Origin: Clostridia bacterium
GTDB lineage: Bacteria; Bacillota; Clostridia; Oscillospirales; CAG-382
Length of the DNA: 59,684 nt
Direction: 5' to 3'
Assembly: GCA_017447445.1 (NCBI GenBank)
Contig: JAFSNK010000028.1
Span: 1 to 59,684, forward strand
Shown here in pieces: positions 1-7,488 of this stretch. The first letter of the stretch is position 1. Each line of letters begins with the position of its first letter. The notes beneath the pieces are model-generated. The model made no database searches. It was not told the DNA's origin and saw only the letters and a list, made by a program, of their open reading frames with translations. The position numbers and the translations under genes were made by a program.

Positions 1-1061
1 TCCATTCCGTTCCAGTAACCCAAATACGCCCTTACATCCCTGTAGTCCCGGTTGGCGAGGATCACAAGAACCCTGTCCGCATCTATGAAGCGTTCAAACC
101 AGGTAGCGACACCCGGCATACCGCCGCTGTGACTGACAATCAGACCGTACTTCTCGTCGTGTCCGACTCCCCATCCGAATCCGTAGCCCAGTCCGTCGCC
201 CTCATCGTAAACAGCATCTTCGCCGTTGTTGAGTCTACCGGGGGTGTACATGATCTGCTGCTCCTCAGAAGTAAGCACCTTGCCCTCGCGCAGCGCCCTG
301 TCCCATCTGAGCATGTCAAAAATGTTGGTGTACACATAGTCGTCGCCGTTCAGACCATCAAAGGCAACCACATCTCCTTCCTCGGCGGAGTCAATATCGG
401 CAACCCATTTATCGTCTTCGAATACCGTCGCTCGGGCATAGTTCTCGAACGGAACGCCGTCCCTGCGGATATGGCAACAGCGGGAGGAGGTCATTCCGGC
501 AGGCTCAAAGATGTTCTTTTGCAGAAATTCCTCGAAAGGAACGCCGGAGAGCCGCTCCACAAGCAGAGCCAGCAGGTTATAGCCGGTATTGGAGTAATGC
601 AATCCTTCCCCCGGCGCGAAGTACGGTTTCGCTTTGGTTTCTCGGAGAAAACCGAGGATTTCGTCGTTGCACGGGACCCGTTTTTCTTCCTTCCAGATTT
701 TTATAAACCAGTCCGCGTCGTCAAAATAGTCGGGAATTCCGCTGGTGTGGTTCAGAAGATGCCGGACAGTTACGCCCTCATACGCAGCAAGTTCCGGAAA
801 ATACTTTGTGATCCTGTCCTCCGGGCTGAGAAGGCGCTGCCGCATCAGCAGCATGACCGCCGTCGCCGTGAACTGCTTACTGATCGAAGCCAGCTGAAAG
901 ATCGTGTCCTCCGTAATCGGAAACGTGTTTTCAGGATCCCGGAAGCCGAGAGCTCCCTTGGACACGATCTCGCCGTTTTCCGCATAGAGCCACGCCCCGT
1001 TGAAGCCGTCTTTTTCCTGCAGCGCCCGGGCAAGGTCTTCCATTGTTGTATTCTTATCCAT
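1..1061 (-). CDS. Serine beta-lactamase-like hydrolase (partial, 3' end outside window)
   Basis: Reading the minus strand from ATG 1061 gives an open frame of 353 codons that runs off the left edge. It is a class C beta-lactamase/PBP4*-type serine hydrolase of the Beta-lactamase (PF00144) family. Visible motifs are the SxxK nucleophile in QLASISKQFTAT (about residue 60), YSNTGYN as the YxN motif (about residue 155), and HSGGMPG as the KTG-equivalent. HTSGIPDYF is also typical of the family. The start at 1061 is preferred over an in-frame ATG at 1076 because GGAGAG lies just before it. There is no signal peptide, so it is probably an esterase or peptidase of the EstB type rather than a secreted resistance enzyme. 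Codon choice is less GC-extreme than in the core genes to the right, which fits acquired DNA. Substrate unknown. Confidence 0.88.
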   Translation of the reverse strand, partial: MDKNTTMEDLARALQEKDGFNGAWLYAENGEIVSKGALGFRDPENTFPITEDTIFQLASISKQFTATAVMLLMRQRLLSPEDRITKYFPELAAYEGVTVRHLLNHTSGIPDYFDDADWFIKIWKEEKRVPCNDEILGFLRETKAKPYFAPGEGLHYSNTGYNLLALLVERLSGVPFEEFLQKNIFEPAGMTSSRCCHIRRDGVPFENYARATVFEDDKWVADIDSAEEGDVVAFDGLNGDDYVYTNIFDMLRWDRALREGKVLTSEEQQIMYTPGRLNNGEDAVYDEGDGLGYGFGWGVGHDEKYGLIVSHSGGMPGVATWFERFIDADRVLVILANRDYRDVRAYLGYWNGM

Positions 1062-1090
1062 TTTGTTTCTCTCCATAAACTTCGATCTAT

Positions 1091-1231
1091 CTATTTCTTC
1101 GTCATCAATACCACGCACTCCACATGCCTCGGGACAATGACGTGAGTAAAAATGCCGTTATCTACGCTGCCCATACGACCTTCGACGTTAGGAATATGCC
1201 GTTGACCACTCTTGATGATGAAATTATCACA
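1091..1231 (-). pseudogene. Remnant resembling the 3' end of rlmD/rumA (att-like scar)
   Basis: After an in-frame stop, 46 codons are open and end in PRHVECVVLMTKK and TAG (1091-1093). The first ATG is at 1174 and would give only 27 residues. The HVECVVLM block matches the conserved C-terminal end of RlmD/RumA 23S rRNA uracil methyltransferases (HVETVxLLSR in the intact gene at 2629-3783), but nothing of the methyltransferase body precedes it. Established knowledge: the 3' end of rum/rlmD is an integration site for several integrative elements in Firmicutes, which carry a replacement gene end. Inference: this is such a transplanted end or a recombination scar. A small real peptide is possible but less likely. 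Confidence 0.5.
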
Positions 1232-1234
1232 TTA

Positions 1235-1621
1235 TCATGACTTTGCCCTTAGATAATAATATTTTCCAAATAACCACTTTCGTTTAATTCTACACTCCGT
1301 TTCAGGCCCGGAATATATAACGCCGTCATAGAGAATTGTTTTGTGTATTACAGTAATGTTTCCTCTTGTCCCTAATCTGCAAATATCATCATACAAGTCG
1401 TCGTCATCGGGATGCCAATGAGTCAAAGGATTTTCTATTTTACCAAACAGTTTTTTGCTTATGCCAAAATAATCACTAGCAATACTTATAATGAATTCAT
1501 CGTTAAACTCCCACTCAATTGAGTTGCCTATCAATTCATATTTTCCGCATAGGTCATGGTTAGAACGCATTTTTTCAAAAATCATAGCGATAAAAGAATC
1601 GTTTTCAAAACCTCTAATCAT
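1235..1621 (-). CDS. Hypothetical protein, AT-rich
   Basis: I do not recognise this 128-residue protein. It has no signal peptide or membrane segment. It is rich in aromatic residues, with an acidic stretch WHPDDDDLYDD in the middle and a basic C-terminal end (IKRKWLFGKYYYLRAKS). ATG 1621 is chosen because AAGGTG sits about 8 bases before it; a TTG seven codons upstream is possible. Base composition is clearly more AT-rich than in the core genes from 2.6 kb rightwards. It lies between the rlmD-like remnant and the S23 gene, in a stretch that looks foreign. Function unknown. Confidence 0.6.
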   Translation of the reverse strand: MIRGFENDSFIAMIFEKMRSNHDLCGKYELIGNSIEWEFNDEFIISIASDYFGISKKLFGKIENPLTHWHPDDDDLYDDICRLGTRGNITVIHKTILYDGVIYSGPETECRIKRKWLFGKYYYLRAKS

Positions 1622-1677
1622 ATGATCACACACCTTATTCAATATCTAATTTGCAGTCTCAACCCCGGCTCGAGTCA

Positions 1678-2052
1678 TCAACACGACTGATTTTCAGCCT
1701 CGGTGTTTTTCTTCGCCGTTGTTATTGAGGCAATGAGCAGTTTTCGAATCTTACTGCATTGTGCATACATATCCGAAAATTCTTCATCCGTGATAATTCC
1801 GGCATCATGGAATATATCAAGCCAGTAGTCGGTTTCATAACACTCTTTCAAGGCGATTTGAAACTTGTTGATGAAATCCGCCTTGCTTGAAGCGTAATTT
1901 GCTTCGTGGATGTTAGCGCCGATACTTGTACCACTTCGGAGAAGTTGATTGAGGATCGCGGTCGCCTTTTTGCGTTCTCTTAGGTTTTCACAAAGACTGA
2001 TGATATCAACTGCAAATGCTTTTGACAGTATAACAAGTTGGTTGTCTGCCAT
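1678..2052 (-). CDS. Four-helix-bundle protein of the S23 / 23S rRNA IVS family
   Basis: A 124-residue all-helical protein with the family signature: a first helix followed by LLRSGTSIGANIHEANYA (about residues 37-54), then FINKFQIALKECYETDYWLDI (split here as KECYETDYWLDIF), ending in helices with RKLLIAS. This is the TIGR02436/PF05635 family, first seen inside 23S rRNA intervening sequences and related to the accessory protein bAvd of diversity-generating retroelements. Members form pentamers that bind nucleic acid. No reverse transcriptase or rRNA lies in the window. GGAGAAAAGCT before ATG 2052 is a good ribosome site. The micro-hairpin array begins about 10 bases upstream of the start, so the array would be in the leader or promoter of this gene. 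Family assignment is firm; role unknown. Confidence 0.85.
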   Translation of the reverse strand: MADNQLVILSKAFAVDIISLCENLRERKKATAILNQLLRSGTSIGANIHEANYASSKADFINKFQIALKECYETDYWLDIFHDAGIITDEEFSDMYAQCSKIRKLLIASITTAKKNTEAENQSC

Positions 2053-2062
2053 AGCTTTTCTC

Positions 2063-2671
2063 CTTTGAATGAATTGACGCTGCGCGTCATGATTTGCGCT
2101 GCGCGCATGATTTCTCGCTGCGCTCCGTGAATTGAATTGCGCCTTTATGCCCCGCAGGGCAATTCATGACCGAAGGACAATTCACGCGCCGTCAGGCGCA
2201 ATTCATTGTCGAGACAGTCGAACGACTGTCTTGACAGCGTCAATCAGGTGACGGTTCCTTGATTGAATATTTTAATGAATTGACGACTGCGTCGTCATGA
2301 ATTGGCTTCGCCATGATTTGACGGATGCTCCGTCATGAATTGAATTGCGCCTTCATGCCCCGCAGGGCAATTCACGACCGAAGGTCAATTCATGTCCGAA
2401 GGACAATTCACGCGCCGTCAGGCGCAATTCATTGTCGAGACAGTAAACATACTGTCTCGACGTGCTCCGTCTTTGAATGAATTGACGCTGCGCGTCATGA
2501 TTTGCGCTGCGCGCATGATTTCTCGCTGCGCTCCGTGAATTGAATTGCGCCTTCATGCCCCGCAGGGCAATTCATGACCGAAGGTCAATTCATGTCCGAA
2601 GGACAATTCACGCGCCGTCAGGCGCAATTCATTGTCGAGACAGTAAACATACTGTCTCGACGTGCTCCGTA
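2063..2671. repeat. Tandem micro-hairpin array, about 200-bp period, three copies
   Basis: Three related copies have equivalent points at 2129, 2337 and 2537 (periods 208 and 200). 2337-2470 and 2537-2670 match over 134 bp with one mismatch. About 80 bp at 2065 recur at 2472. Each copy is a string of short palindromes separated by ATGAATTG/AATTCA-type linkers, for example gacgc-tgc-gcgtc, tgcgc-tgc-gcgca, gacc-gaa-ggtc, gtcc-gaa-ggac, gcgcc-gtca-ggcgc, gacgac-tgc-gtcgtc and gacgga-tgc-tccgtc. Arms differ but pair exactly while loops and linkers recur, so structure seems conserved. Copies 2 and 3 end in the 11-bp stem that encodes the last residues of rlmD. No transposase is present. Confidence 0.9.
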
Positions 2672-3783
2672 TACGGAAACATGTCCACGGGGGTTATGCG
2701 CTTTGCTTTATATCCGTTCTGCGTTAAAAACCGCAGGTCGCGCGCAAGCGTTTCCGGGTTGCAGGAGACGTAAACGATGCGGTCGGGCGCAAGCGCGCAC
2801 ACAGCGGAAAGAAAGCGTTTGTCGCTTCCGGTGCGCGGCGGGTCCATGACCAGCACGTCGCATTTTTCGCCCTTTTCGGCCAGCGCGCAGGCGTATTCGC
2901 CCGCGTCGGCGCAAACAAACTCCGCGTTGGCGATCCCGTTTATCTCCGCGTTCGCACGCGCGTCGTCCACGGCGCTTTGCGAAAGCTCCGCGCCGATCAC
3001 CCGTCCGGCGCCGCGCTTTGCCGCAAGCAGACCTATGGTGCCGGTGCCGCAGTAGGCGTCGAACACCGTTTCGCGCCCGGAAAGCGCCATTGCGTCCAGC
3101 GCCAGCGAGTATAATTTTTCCGTCTGCCGCGGGTTGACCTGATAAAACGCCCCGGGAGATATGCGGAACCGCAGCCCCAGCAGCTCGTCCTCGATGTATC
3201 CCGGCCCGTAAAGCGTAACGTTTTCGTCGCCGGTGACCATGGCGGTGAATCCGCCGTTTATGTTCTGCACCACCGTGGTTATCTGCGGCACCGCGGCGCA
3301 AAGCTTCCGCACAAGCTCCGGCAGGCGGCCTACCCGGCGTTCGCCGGTAACGAGTATCGCCATTATCTGCCCGGTGGCAAGTCCTTTGCGCACCTGAACG
3401 TGCCGCAGCCCGCCTTTAAGGCGGTTTTCGTCGAATATGCCGATATCCAGTTCCCGCGCGAGCCGCAGGACGGCGTTTATCACCGCGTCGCAGTCGGCGT
3501 CCTGTATCGCGCAGGAAGCCACCGGCACCACGGCGTGCCGCGACGTGCGGTATATTCCCGCCACGGTCTGCCCGCGCCGTTTCGCAAACGCGGCGGACGC
3601 TTTGCAGCGGTAGCGCGCCGGGTCGTCCATCCCCACTATCTCGTTAACGTGGCAGAAACCGCCCAGCAGCTTTATGCAGTTTATTTGTTTGTGTTTTAGC
3701 TGCGCGGCGTAGGTGAGGTTGCGAAGCTGGCAGCCGCCGCACTTTTTGTAGTACGGGCAGGAAGAGCGTTTGGTCGGTTCCAT
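2629..3783 (-). CDS. rlmD: 23S rRNA (uracil-5-)-methyltransferase, RlmD/RumA type
   Basis: A SAM-dependent enzyme that makes 5-methyluridine in 23S rRNA (U1939 or U747 in the E. coli numbering; which one is not decidable here). The 384 residues start with the iron-sulfur cysteine cluster CPYYKKCGGCQ (residues 9-19); the fourth ligand is probably the Cys in VPVASCAIQD. The methyltransferase domain has FDAYCGTGTIGLLAAK (SAM motif), VMDPPRTGS, and the catalytic Cys in IVYVSCNPETLARDL. There is no N-terminal TRAM domain, so it is shorter than E. coli RlmD (about 430). The last codons (EHVETVCLLSRQ, stop) lie inside the third hairpin-repeat copy. Gene start overlaps nothing; the MBL gene lies 26 bp upstream. 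Confidence 0.93.
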   Translation of the reverse strand: MEPTKRSSCPYYKKCGGCQLRNLTYAAQLKHKQINCIKLLGGFCHVNEIVGMDDPARYRCKASAAFAKRRGQTVAGIYRTSRHAVVPVASCAIQDADCDAVINAVLRLARELDIGIFDENRLKGGLRHVQVRKGLATGQIMAILVTGERRVGRLPELVRKLCAAVPQITTVVQNINGGFTAMVTGDENVTLYGPGYIEDELLGLRFRISPGAFYQVNPRQTEKLYSLALDAMALSGRETVFDAYCGTGTIGLLAAKRGAGRVIGAELSQSAVDDARANAEINGIANAEFVCADAGEYACALAEKGEKCDVLVMDPPRTGSDKRFLSAVCALAPDRIVYVSCNPETLARDLRFLTQNGYKAKRITPVDMFPYTEHVETVCLLSRQ

Positions 3784-3790
3784 ATTTTTT

Positions 3791-3809
3791 CATTCGCGCG
3801 AAGCGCGGT
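3791..3809. repeat. Single micro-hairpin between rlmD and the MBL gene
   Basis: The 26-bp gap between the two minus-strand genes contains cgcgc-gaa-gcgcg (3795-3807) preceded by a CATT linker. The gaa loop and the linker style match units of the array at 2063-2671 and of the pair at 24700-24740. It has no T-run, so it is not a terminator. Confidence 0.6.
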
Positions 3810-4442
3810 TCACTGTAAGTTTTTCAAATACGGGTTGTTCCGCCTTTCGTCGGAAAGCGTGGTCGGTTCGTCGTGGCCGGGATAGACGTCGTAGTCCCCG
3901 GGGAGGTTTTTAAGCGCCCGGAGCGAGCGCCGCAGCAGCGCTTCGTCGCCGCCGAGGTCGGTGCGTCCGATGCTGTTTTTGAAAAGCGTGTCCCCGGTGA
4001 ACATCAGCCCGTCGAAGATATAGCACACGCTGCCGGGGGTGTGCCCGGGCGTGGGCATAACGTAGAATTCGAACCCCGCGGCGGTATAGGAGCCCTCTTT
4101 TTTGAAAAGGAACTCCGCCGGCTCGAAGGGGCGCGGATCGTTGGGGATAACGGCGGAGAACATATCCCGTTCGGTAAGCATATGCGCGTCGGCTTCGTGT
4201 ATGCACACGGGGGCGCGGTTCGGGGCGCGCAGGTCGCCCACGGCGAGTATATGGTCGAAATGCCCGTGAGTGAGCAGGATAAGACGGCACACCGCGTCCA
4301 TCCGGTGAAGCGCGTCCTGTATAAGCGTTAAGTCCGCGCCCGGGTCGATAACTATCGCATCGCGCGAGCCCGGGTTTTTAAGCACGTAGCAGTTGGTCCC
4401 CAGCGTTCCCACCGGAATGCGGCGAAGTATCATATCTTTCAT
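3810..4442 (-). CDS. MBL-fold hydrolase (glyoxalase II-like)
   Basis: A 210-residue metallo-beta-lactamase-fold hydrolase of the YcbL/hydroxyacylglutathione hydrolase-like group. Metal ligands are visible in order: LLTHGHFDH (about residues 58-66, HxHxDH), PTPGHTPGS (third histidine region, about 131-139), FTGDTLF (bridging Asp) and YPGHDEPT (last histidine). The short length without the C-terminal glutathione-binding domain of true glyoxalase II points to a small thioester or lactone hydrolase; the substrate cannot be told. The operon continues into rlmD 26 bp downstream. Confidence 0.9.
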   Translation of the reverse strand: MKDMILRRIPVGTLGTNCYVLKNPGSRDAIVIDPGADLTLIQDALHRMDAVCRLILLTHGHFDHILAVGDLRAPNRAPVCIHEADAHMLTERDMFSAVIPNDPRPFEPAEFLFKKEGSYTAAGFEFYVMPTPGHTPGSVCYIFDGLMFTGDTLFKNSIGRTDLGGDEALLRRSLRALKNLPGDYDVYPGHDEPTTLSDERRNNPYLKNLQ

Positions 4443-4600
4443 AAAAGCACCGTCCTTTCACAAACGCGGCCGCAGAAGAAGATCGGTAAACGATCGGTAA
4501 ATATAATTAATCAGTTTATTATACTACATATGTTTTTATTTGTAAAGTATAAAAAATATAAAATACAGCGTTTCATTAAAAAATGAGGGCGGCAAAACTA

Positions 4601-4629
4601 TTGACAAAAACGGGCGGATTTGTTAAACT
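4601..4629 (+). promoter_or_regulatory. Sigma-A promoter for the dCMP deaminase operon
   Basis: TTGACA at 4601-4606, 17-bp spacer and TAAACT at 4624-4629, with a TG two bases before the -10 element. The leader of about 125 nt contains a GC-rich palindrome (near 4645-4668). 4443-4600 is AT-rich with no gene seen. Confidence 0.75.
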
Positions 4630-4757
4630 ACATAGGTATAAGTATGCGCCGCGCCGCGCGGCGCGCACGGCTTATCCCGCCCGCGCCCCGCCGGAAGGGC
4701 CGCCCGCTTTTTCCGCGCAGACACGGGTACTACAAACTGCTTGTCGGAGGTTTTACC

Positions 4758-5270
4758 ATGCCGGGCAACACAAACGAAGCGAAAGATTCCCGCAGGAGCA
4801 AGATCAATTATTATCTCGACATCGCGCAGACGGTGACCGAGCGCGGCACCTGCCTGCGCCGCAAATTCGGCGCGATAATCGTTAAGGACGACGTTATTAT
4901 TTCCACCGGATACGCCGGAGCGCCGCGCGGCAGGCAGAACTGCTGCGACCTGGGCTTTTGCCTGCGCGATAAAATGAACATCCCGCGCGGAGAAAGATAC
5001 GAGCTTTGCCGTTCGGTCCACGCGGAGGCGAACGCCATTATCGCCGCCCCGCGCGAAAGGATGCTGGGCGCCGACCTTTATCTGGTGTGCGTCAACGCGA
5101 AGACCGGGCTTCTGGAGCCGGGCACGACCTGCTGCCAGATGTGCAAGCGGCTGGTGATAAACGCCGGGATCGGGCGCGTTATCGTGCGCGAGAACAGCGA
5201 GGAATACAGCGTTTACTACCCGCGCGACTGGGTGGAAAACGACGACAGTCTGGGACAGATCGGGTATTGA
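4758..5270 (+). CDS. dCMP deaminase (ComEB-like, zinc-dependent)
   Basis: Deaminates dCMP to dUMP, feeding thymidylate synthesis; 170 residues in the cytidine/deoxycytidylate deaminase family. Zinc site: CRSVHAEANAI (HAE, catalytic Glu, about residues 91-101) and TTCCQMCKRL (CxxC, about 128). GAPRGRQNCC near residue 55 corresponds to the family's NG.PxG.xxC region. The reading frame is open 46 codons further upstream, but ATG 4758 has GGAGG about seven bases before it and gives the normal family length. It heads the cluster deaminase-lipoprotein-rimI-tsaD, all on the plus strand. It could alternatively act as a ComE operon protein 2 homologue, which is the same enzyme. Confidence 0.92.
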   Translation: MPGNTNEAKDSRRSKINYYLDIAQTVTERGTCLRRKFGAIIVKDDVIISTGYAGAPRGRQNCCDLGFCLRDKMNIPRGERYELCRSVHAEANAIIAAPRERMLGADLYLVCVNAKTGLLEPGTTCCQMCKRLVINAGIGRVIVRENSEEYSVYYPRDWVENDDSLGQIGY

Positions 5271-5271
5271 A

Positions 5272-5958
5272 ATGCTTAAAAAAATAATTTCCGCCGCGCT
5301 TGCCGCGGCGATCGCGTTTGCGCTTTGCGCCTGCGCCGAAAAGGCGAAAACCACCGAAAACGGCTTTACCGTGCGCGGCAGGGAATACCTGCTGTGCGAC
5401 GATTTTTCGGTCTACGGCATCACCAAGGGCGAAAAATACGCCGTCTTCAACGGCGAGTACGTTTTCACCGTGGAGTTCGAGGAGCCGGAGCGCTTCCTTT
5501 GCGTCGACGACAGCGGCGACCTTATAATTTACCGCGCCGCGGACCTTCCGAAGATCACGCTTGAAGAGTTCGGCGCCATCGCCGCGTTTATTTACGACAG
5601 CTCCAACACCCGCTGGATCGACAGCTTTTACGCCGACGACGAATTCCTGCCGGAGGAGCAGCGCGGGATAAACGAATCGCAGGACACCGCGCTTTGCTAT
5701 TCCATTACCCGCGCGCTTACGGAGGGCGAAAGCGTGGAGGTCTCCGCGGACGACGTTCTCGTGAGCAACCGCTATTTCATCCGCCTGCTTTCGCAGAAAT
5801 ACCCCGGGCTTTATTACCCGGTGGTGTTTTTCGGCGACGTTCAGGGGCGGTTTTATCTGCGCGACAGGGCTGCCGACAGGTCGGTGGTCTGCCCGCGCGA
5901 CGTGCTGGCGCGTATGATCGGCTCCGTTCCGACCGAAGGCGGCGCGGAAAACGTATGA
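5272..5958 (+). CDS. Putative lipoprotein, unknown function
   Basis: 228 residues. A lipoprotein signal peptide is visible: KK, a hydrophobic stretch and a lipobox ending FALCAC with the modified Cys at about residue 19-21. The mature part is mixed and acidic with no domain I recognise. It starts one base after the deaminase stop and its TGA overlaps the rimI ATG (ATGA at 5955-5958), so it is co-translated with both. Located at the outer face of the membrane by inference. Confidence 0.75.
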   Translation: MLKKIISAALAAAIAFALCACAEKAKTTENGFTVRGREYLLCDDFSVYGITKGEKYAVFNGEYVFTVEFEEPERFLCVDDSGDLIIYRAADLPKITLEEFGAIAAFIYDSSNTRWIDSFYADDEFLPEEQRGINESQDTALCYSITRALTEGESVEVSADDVLVSNRYFIRLLSQKYPGLYYPVVFFGDVQGRFYLRDRAADRSVVCPRDVLARMIGSVPTEGGAENV

Positions 5959-6434
5959 ACCTCCGCGCGGGTCCGGCGGCGTCGGAAAGAGAAGGAAATA
6001 ACGTAAGAATAAGGTATCTGGCTCCGGAACAGGCGGCGTGCGCCGCGGGAATAGAGCACGGATCGCTTGCGACGGCGTTTTCGGAACGGCAGATAATCGA
6101 ATGCGCGCTCGGCAAAAGCGCGGTGAAATATCTCGTCCTGCTCGAGGGGGAGGCGGTGCGCGGCGTGTGCTCGTTTACGCTTGCGGCGGACGAATGCGAG
6201 ATAATAAATCTCGCGGTGGAAAAGGATTCGCGGCGGAAGGGATACGGCGCGAAACTGCTTAAAGCCGTTTTCAAAGAAGCGCGCGCCAAGGGCGCGGAAA
6301 AAGCGTTTCTGGAGGTCGCGGAGGACAACGCCGCGGCGATATCGCTTTATGAAAACAACGGGTTTACGCCCGCGGGCGGAAGAAAGAACTTCTACCGCGG
6401 CGTCGACGCGATAATTATGGAGAAGGATCTATGA
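5955..6434 (+). CDS. rimI: GNAT acetyltransferase, RimI-like
   Basis: 159 residues with the GNAT acetyl-CoA loop RRKGYGAKLL (about residues 96-105) and the RimI-type C-terminal pattern EVAEDNAAAISLYENNGF followed by R.NFYR and IIMEKDL. RimI acetylates the N-terminus of ribosomal protein S18. Genes of this type stand next to tsaD in many Firmicutes, as here (ATGA overlap at 6431-6434), which supports the assignment. The first 20 residues are an unusual extension, so the real start could be slightly later, but no good alternative with a ribosome site is seen. Confidence 0.85.
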   Translation: MNLRAGPAASEREGNNVRIRYLAPEQAACAAGIEHGSLATAFSERQIIECALGKSAVKYLVLLEGEAVRGVCSFTLAADECEIINLAVEKDSRRKGYGAKLLKAVFKEARAKGAEKAFLEVAEDNAAAISLYENNGFTPAGGRKNFYRGVDAIIMEKDL

Positions 6435-7441
6435 AAATACTCGCGATAGAATCCTCCTGCGACGAGACCGCCGCCGCGGTGGCGGAGGACGGCAGGAAGC
6501 TTATTGCCGGAACGGTCGCCTCGCAGATCGACATCCACGCCAAATACGGCGGAGTCGTGCCGGAGATCGCTTCGCGCGCACACGCGGAGGCGATATGCGG
6601 CGTCGTTTCGTCGGCGCTCGAAGGGGCGGGGCTCGGTTTGGAGGATATCGACGCGATAGCCGTTACCTACGCTCCGGGGCTTATCGGCGCGCTGCTCACC
6701 GGCGTTTCCTACGCGAAAGGGCTGGCGTTCGCCTCCGGGAAGCCGCTTATCCCGGTGCATCACATACGCGGGCACGTGGCGGCGAATTACCTCGTTCATC
6801 CCGAGCTGAAACCGCCCTTCCTCGCGTTGGTCGTATCCGGCGGGCACACCTCGCTGATGAAGGTCGCGGACTACACCGAATACTCGCTCGTCGGCTGCGC
6901 GAGGGACGACGCGGCGGGCGAAGCTTTCGATAAATGCGCGCGCGTGCTCGGGCTGCCTTATCCCGGCGGCGCGGCGATGGACAAGCTCGCCTCGCTCGGC
7001 GATCCGCTTAAATACCGATTCAACGCCGGCTCTGTCGACGGTGCGGAATACGACTTCACCTTTTCCGGGCTTAAAACGGCGGTGATAAACCTCGTGCACG
7101 GGGAACTGCAGCGCGGGCGCGAGCCCGACGAAGCGTTCCGCGCAGACGTGGCGGCTTCTTTTACGCACGCCCTCGTCACGGCGGTCACCTCGCGCCTGGA
7201 AAAATATATCCTGCACAGCGGCGCCTGCGATATCGCGCTTGCTGGAGGCGTGGCGGCGAATTCGCACCTGCGCCGGGCGGTGGGCGAGACCGCGGAAAAA
7301 TACGGCGCGCGGCTGTTCCTGCCCCCGCTTTCGCTCTGCGGCGACAACGCGGCGATGATCGCTTCGCAGGCGTATTACGAATACCTCGCCGGGGTGACCG
7401 CGGGGCCGGAACTGAACGCCTGCGCGACAAAAGCCGTCTGA
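6431..7441 (+). CDS. tsaD: tRNA N6-threonylcarbamoyladenosine (t6A37) transferase
   Basis: TsaD (YgjD/Gcp) transfers the threonylcarbamoyl group to A37 of ANN-decoding tRNAs. 336 residues, the normal length. ASKHA-fold motifs: IESSCDETAAAV at the N-terminus, KYGGVVPEIASRAH (about residue 37), metal-binding VHHIRGH (about 112-118), VVSGGHTSLM and LCGDNAAMIA near the C-terminus. The partners TsaB and TsaE are not in this window. ATGA overlap with rimI. Confidence 0.97.
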   Translation: MKILAIESSCDETAAAVAEDGRKLIAGTVASQIDIHAKYGGVVPEIASRAHAEAICGVVSSALEGAGLGLEDIDAIAVTYAPGLIGALLTGVSYAKGLAFASGKPLIPVHHIRGHVAANYLVHPELKPPFLALVVSGGHTSLMKVADYTEYSLVGCARDDAAGEAFDKCARVLGLPYPGGAAMDKLASLGDPLKYRFNAGSVDGAEYDFTFSGLKTAVINLVHGELQRGREPDEAFRADVAASFTHALVTAVTSRLEKYILHSGACDIALAGGVAANSHLRRAVGETAEKYGARLFLPPLSLCGDNAAMIASQAYYEYLAGVTAGPELNACATKAV

Positions 7442-7488
7442 TCTCCGAACGCCCGTTTCCCGATCCCCGAACGCCCGTTTTGTTACGT

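Noticed and set aside
129..1145. Plus-strand 338-residue ORF
   Set aside because: It is opposite the clear beta-lactamase-like frame, and its product lacks domain-like features.
1678..2052. Diversity-generating retroelement accessory protein (bAvd)
   Set aside because: The protein fits the S23 family, but no reverse transcriptase, no TR/VR pair and no variable protein are in the window.
2063..2671. CRISPR array
   Set aside because: Repeats are about 200 bp apart with no unique 30-bp spacers, and there are no cas genes. The internal units are palindromes.
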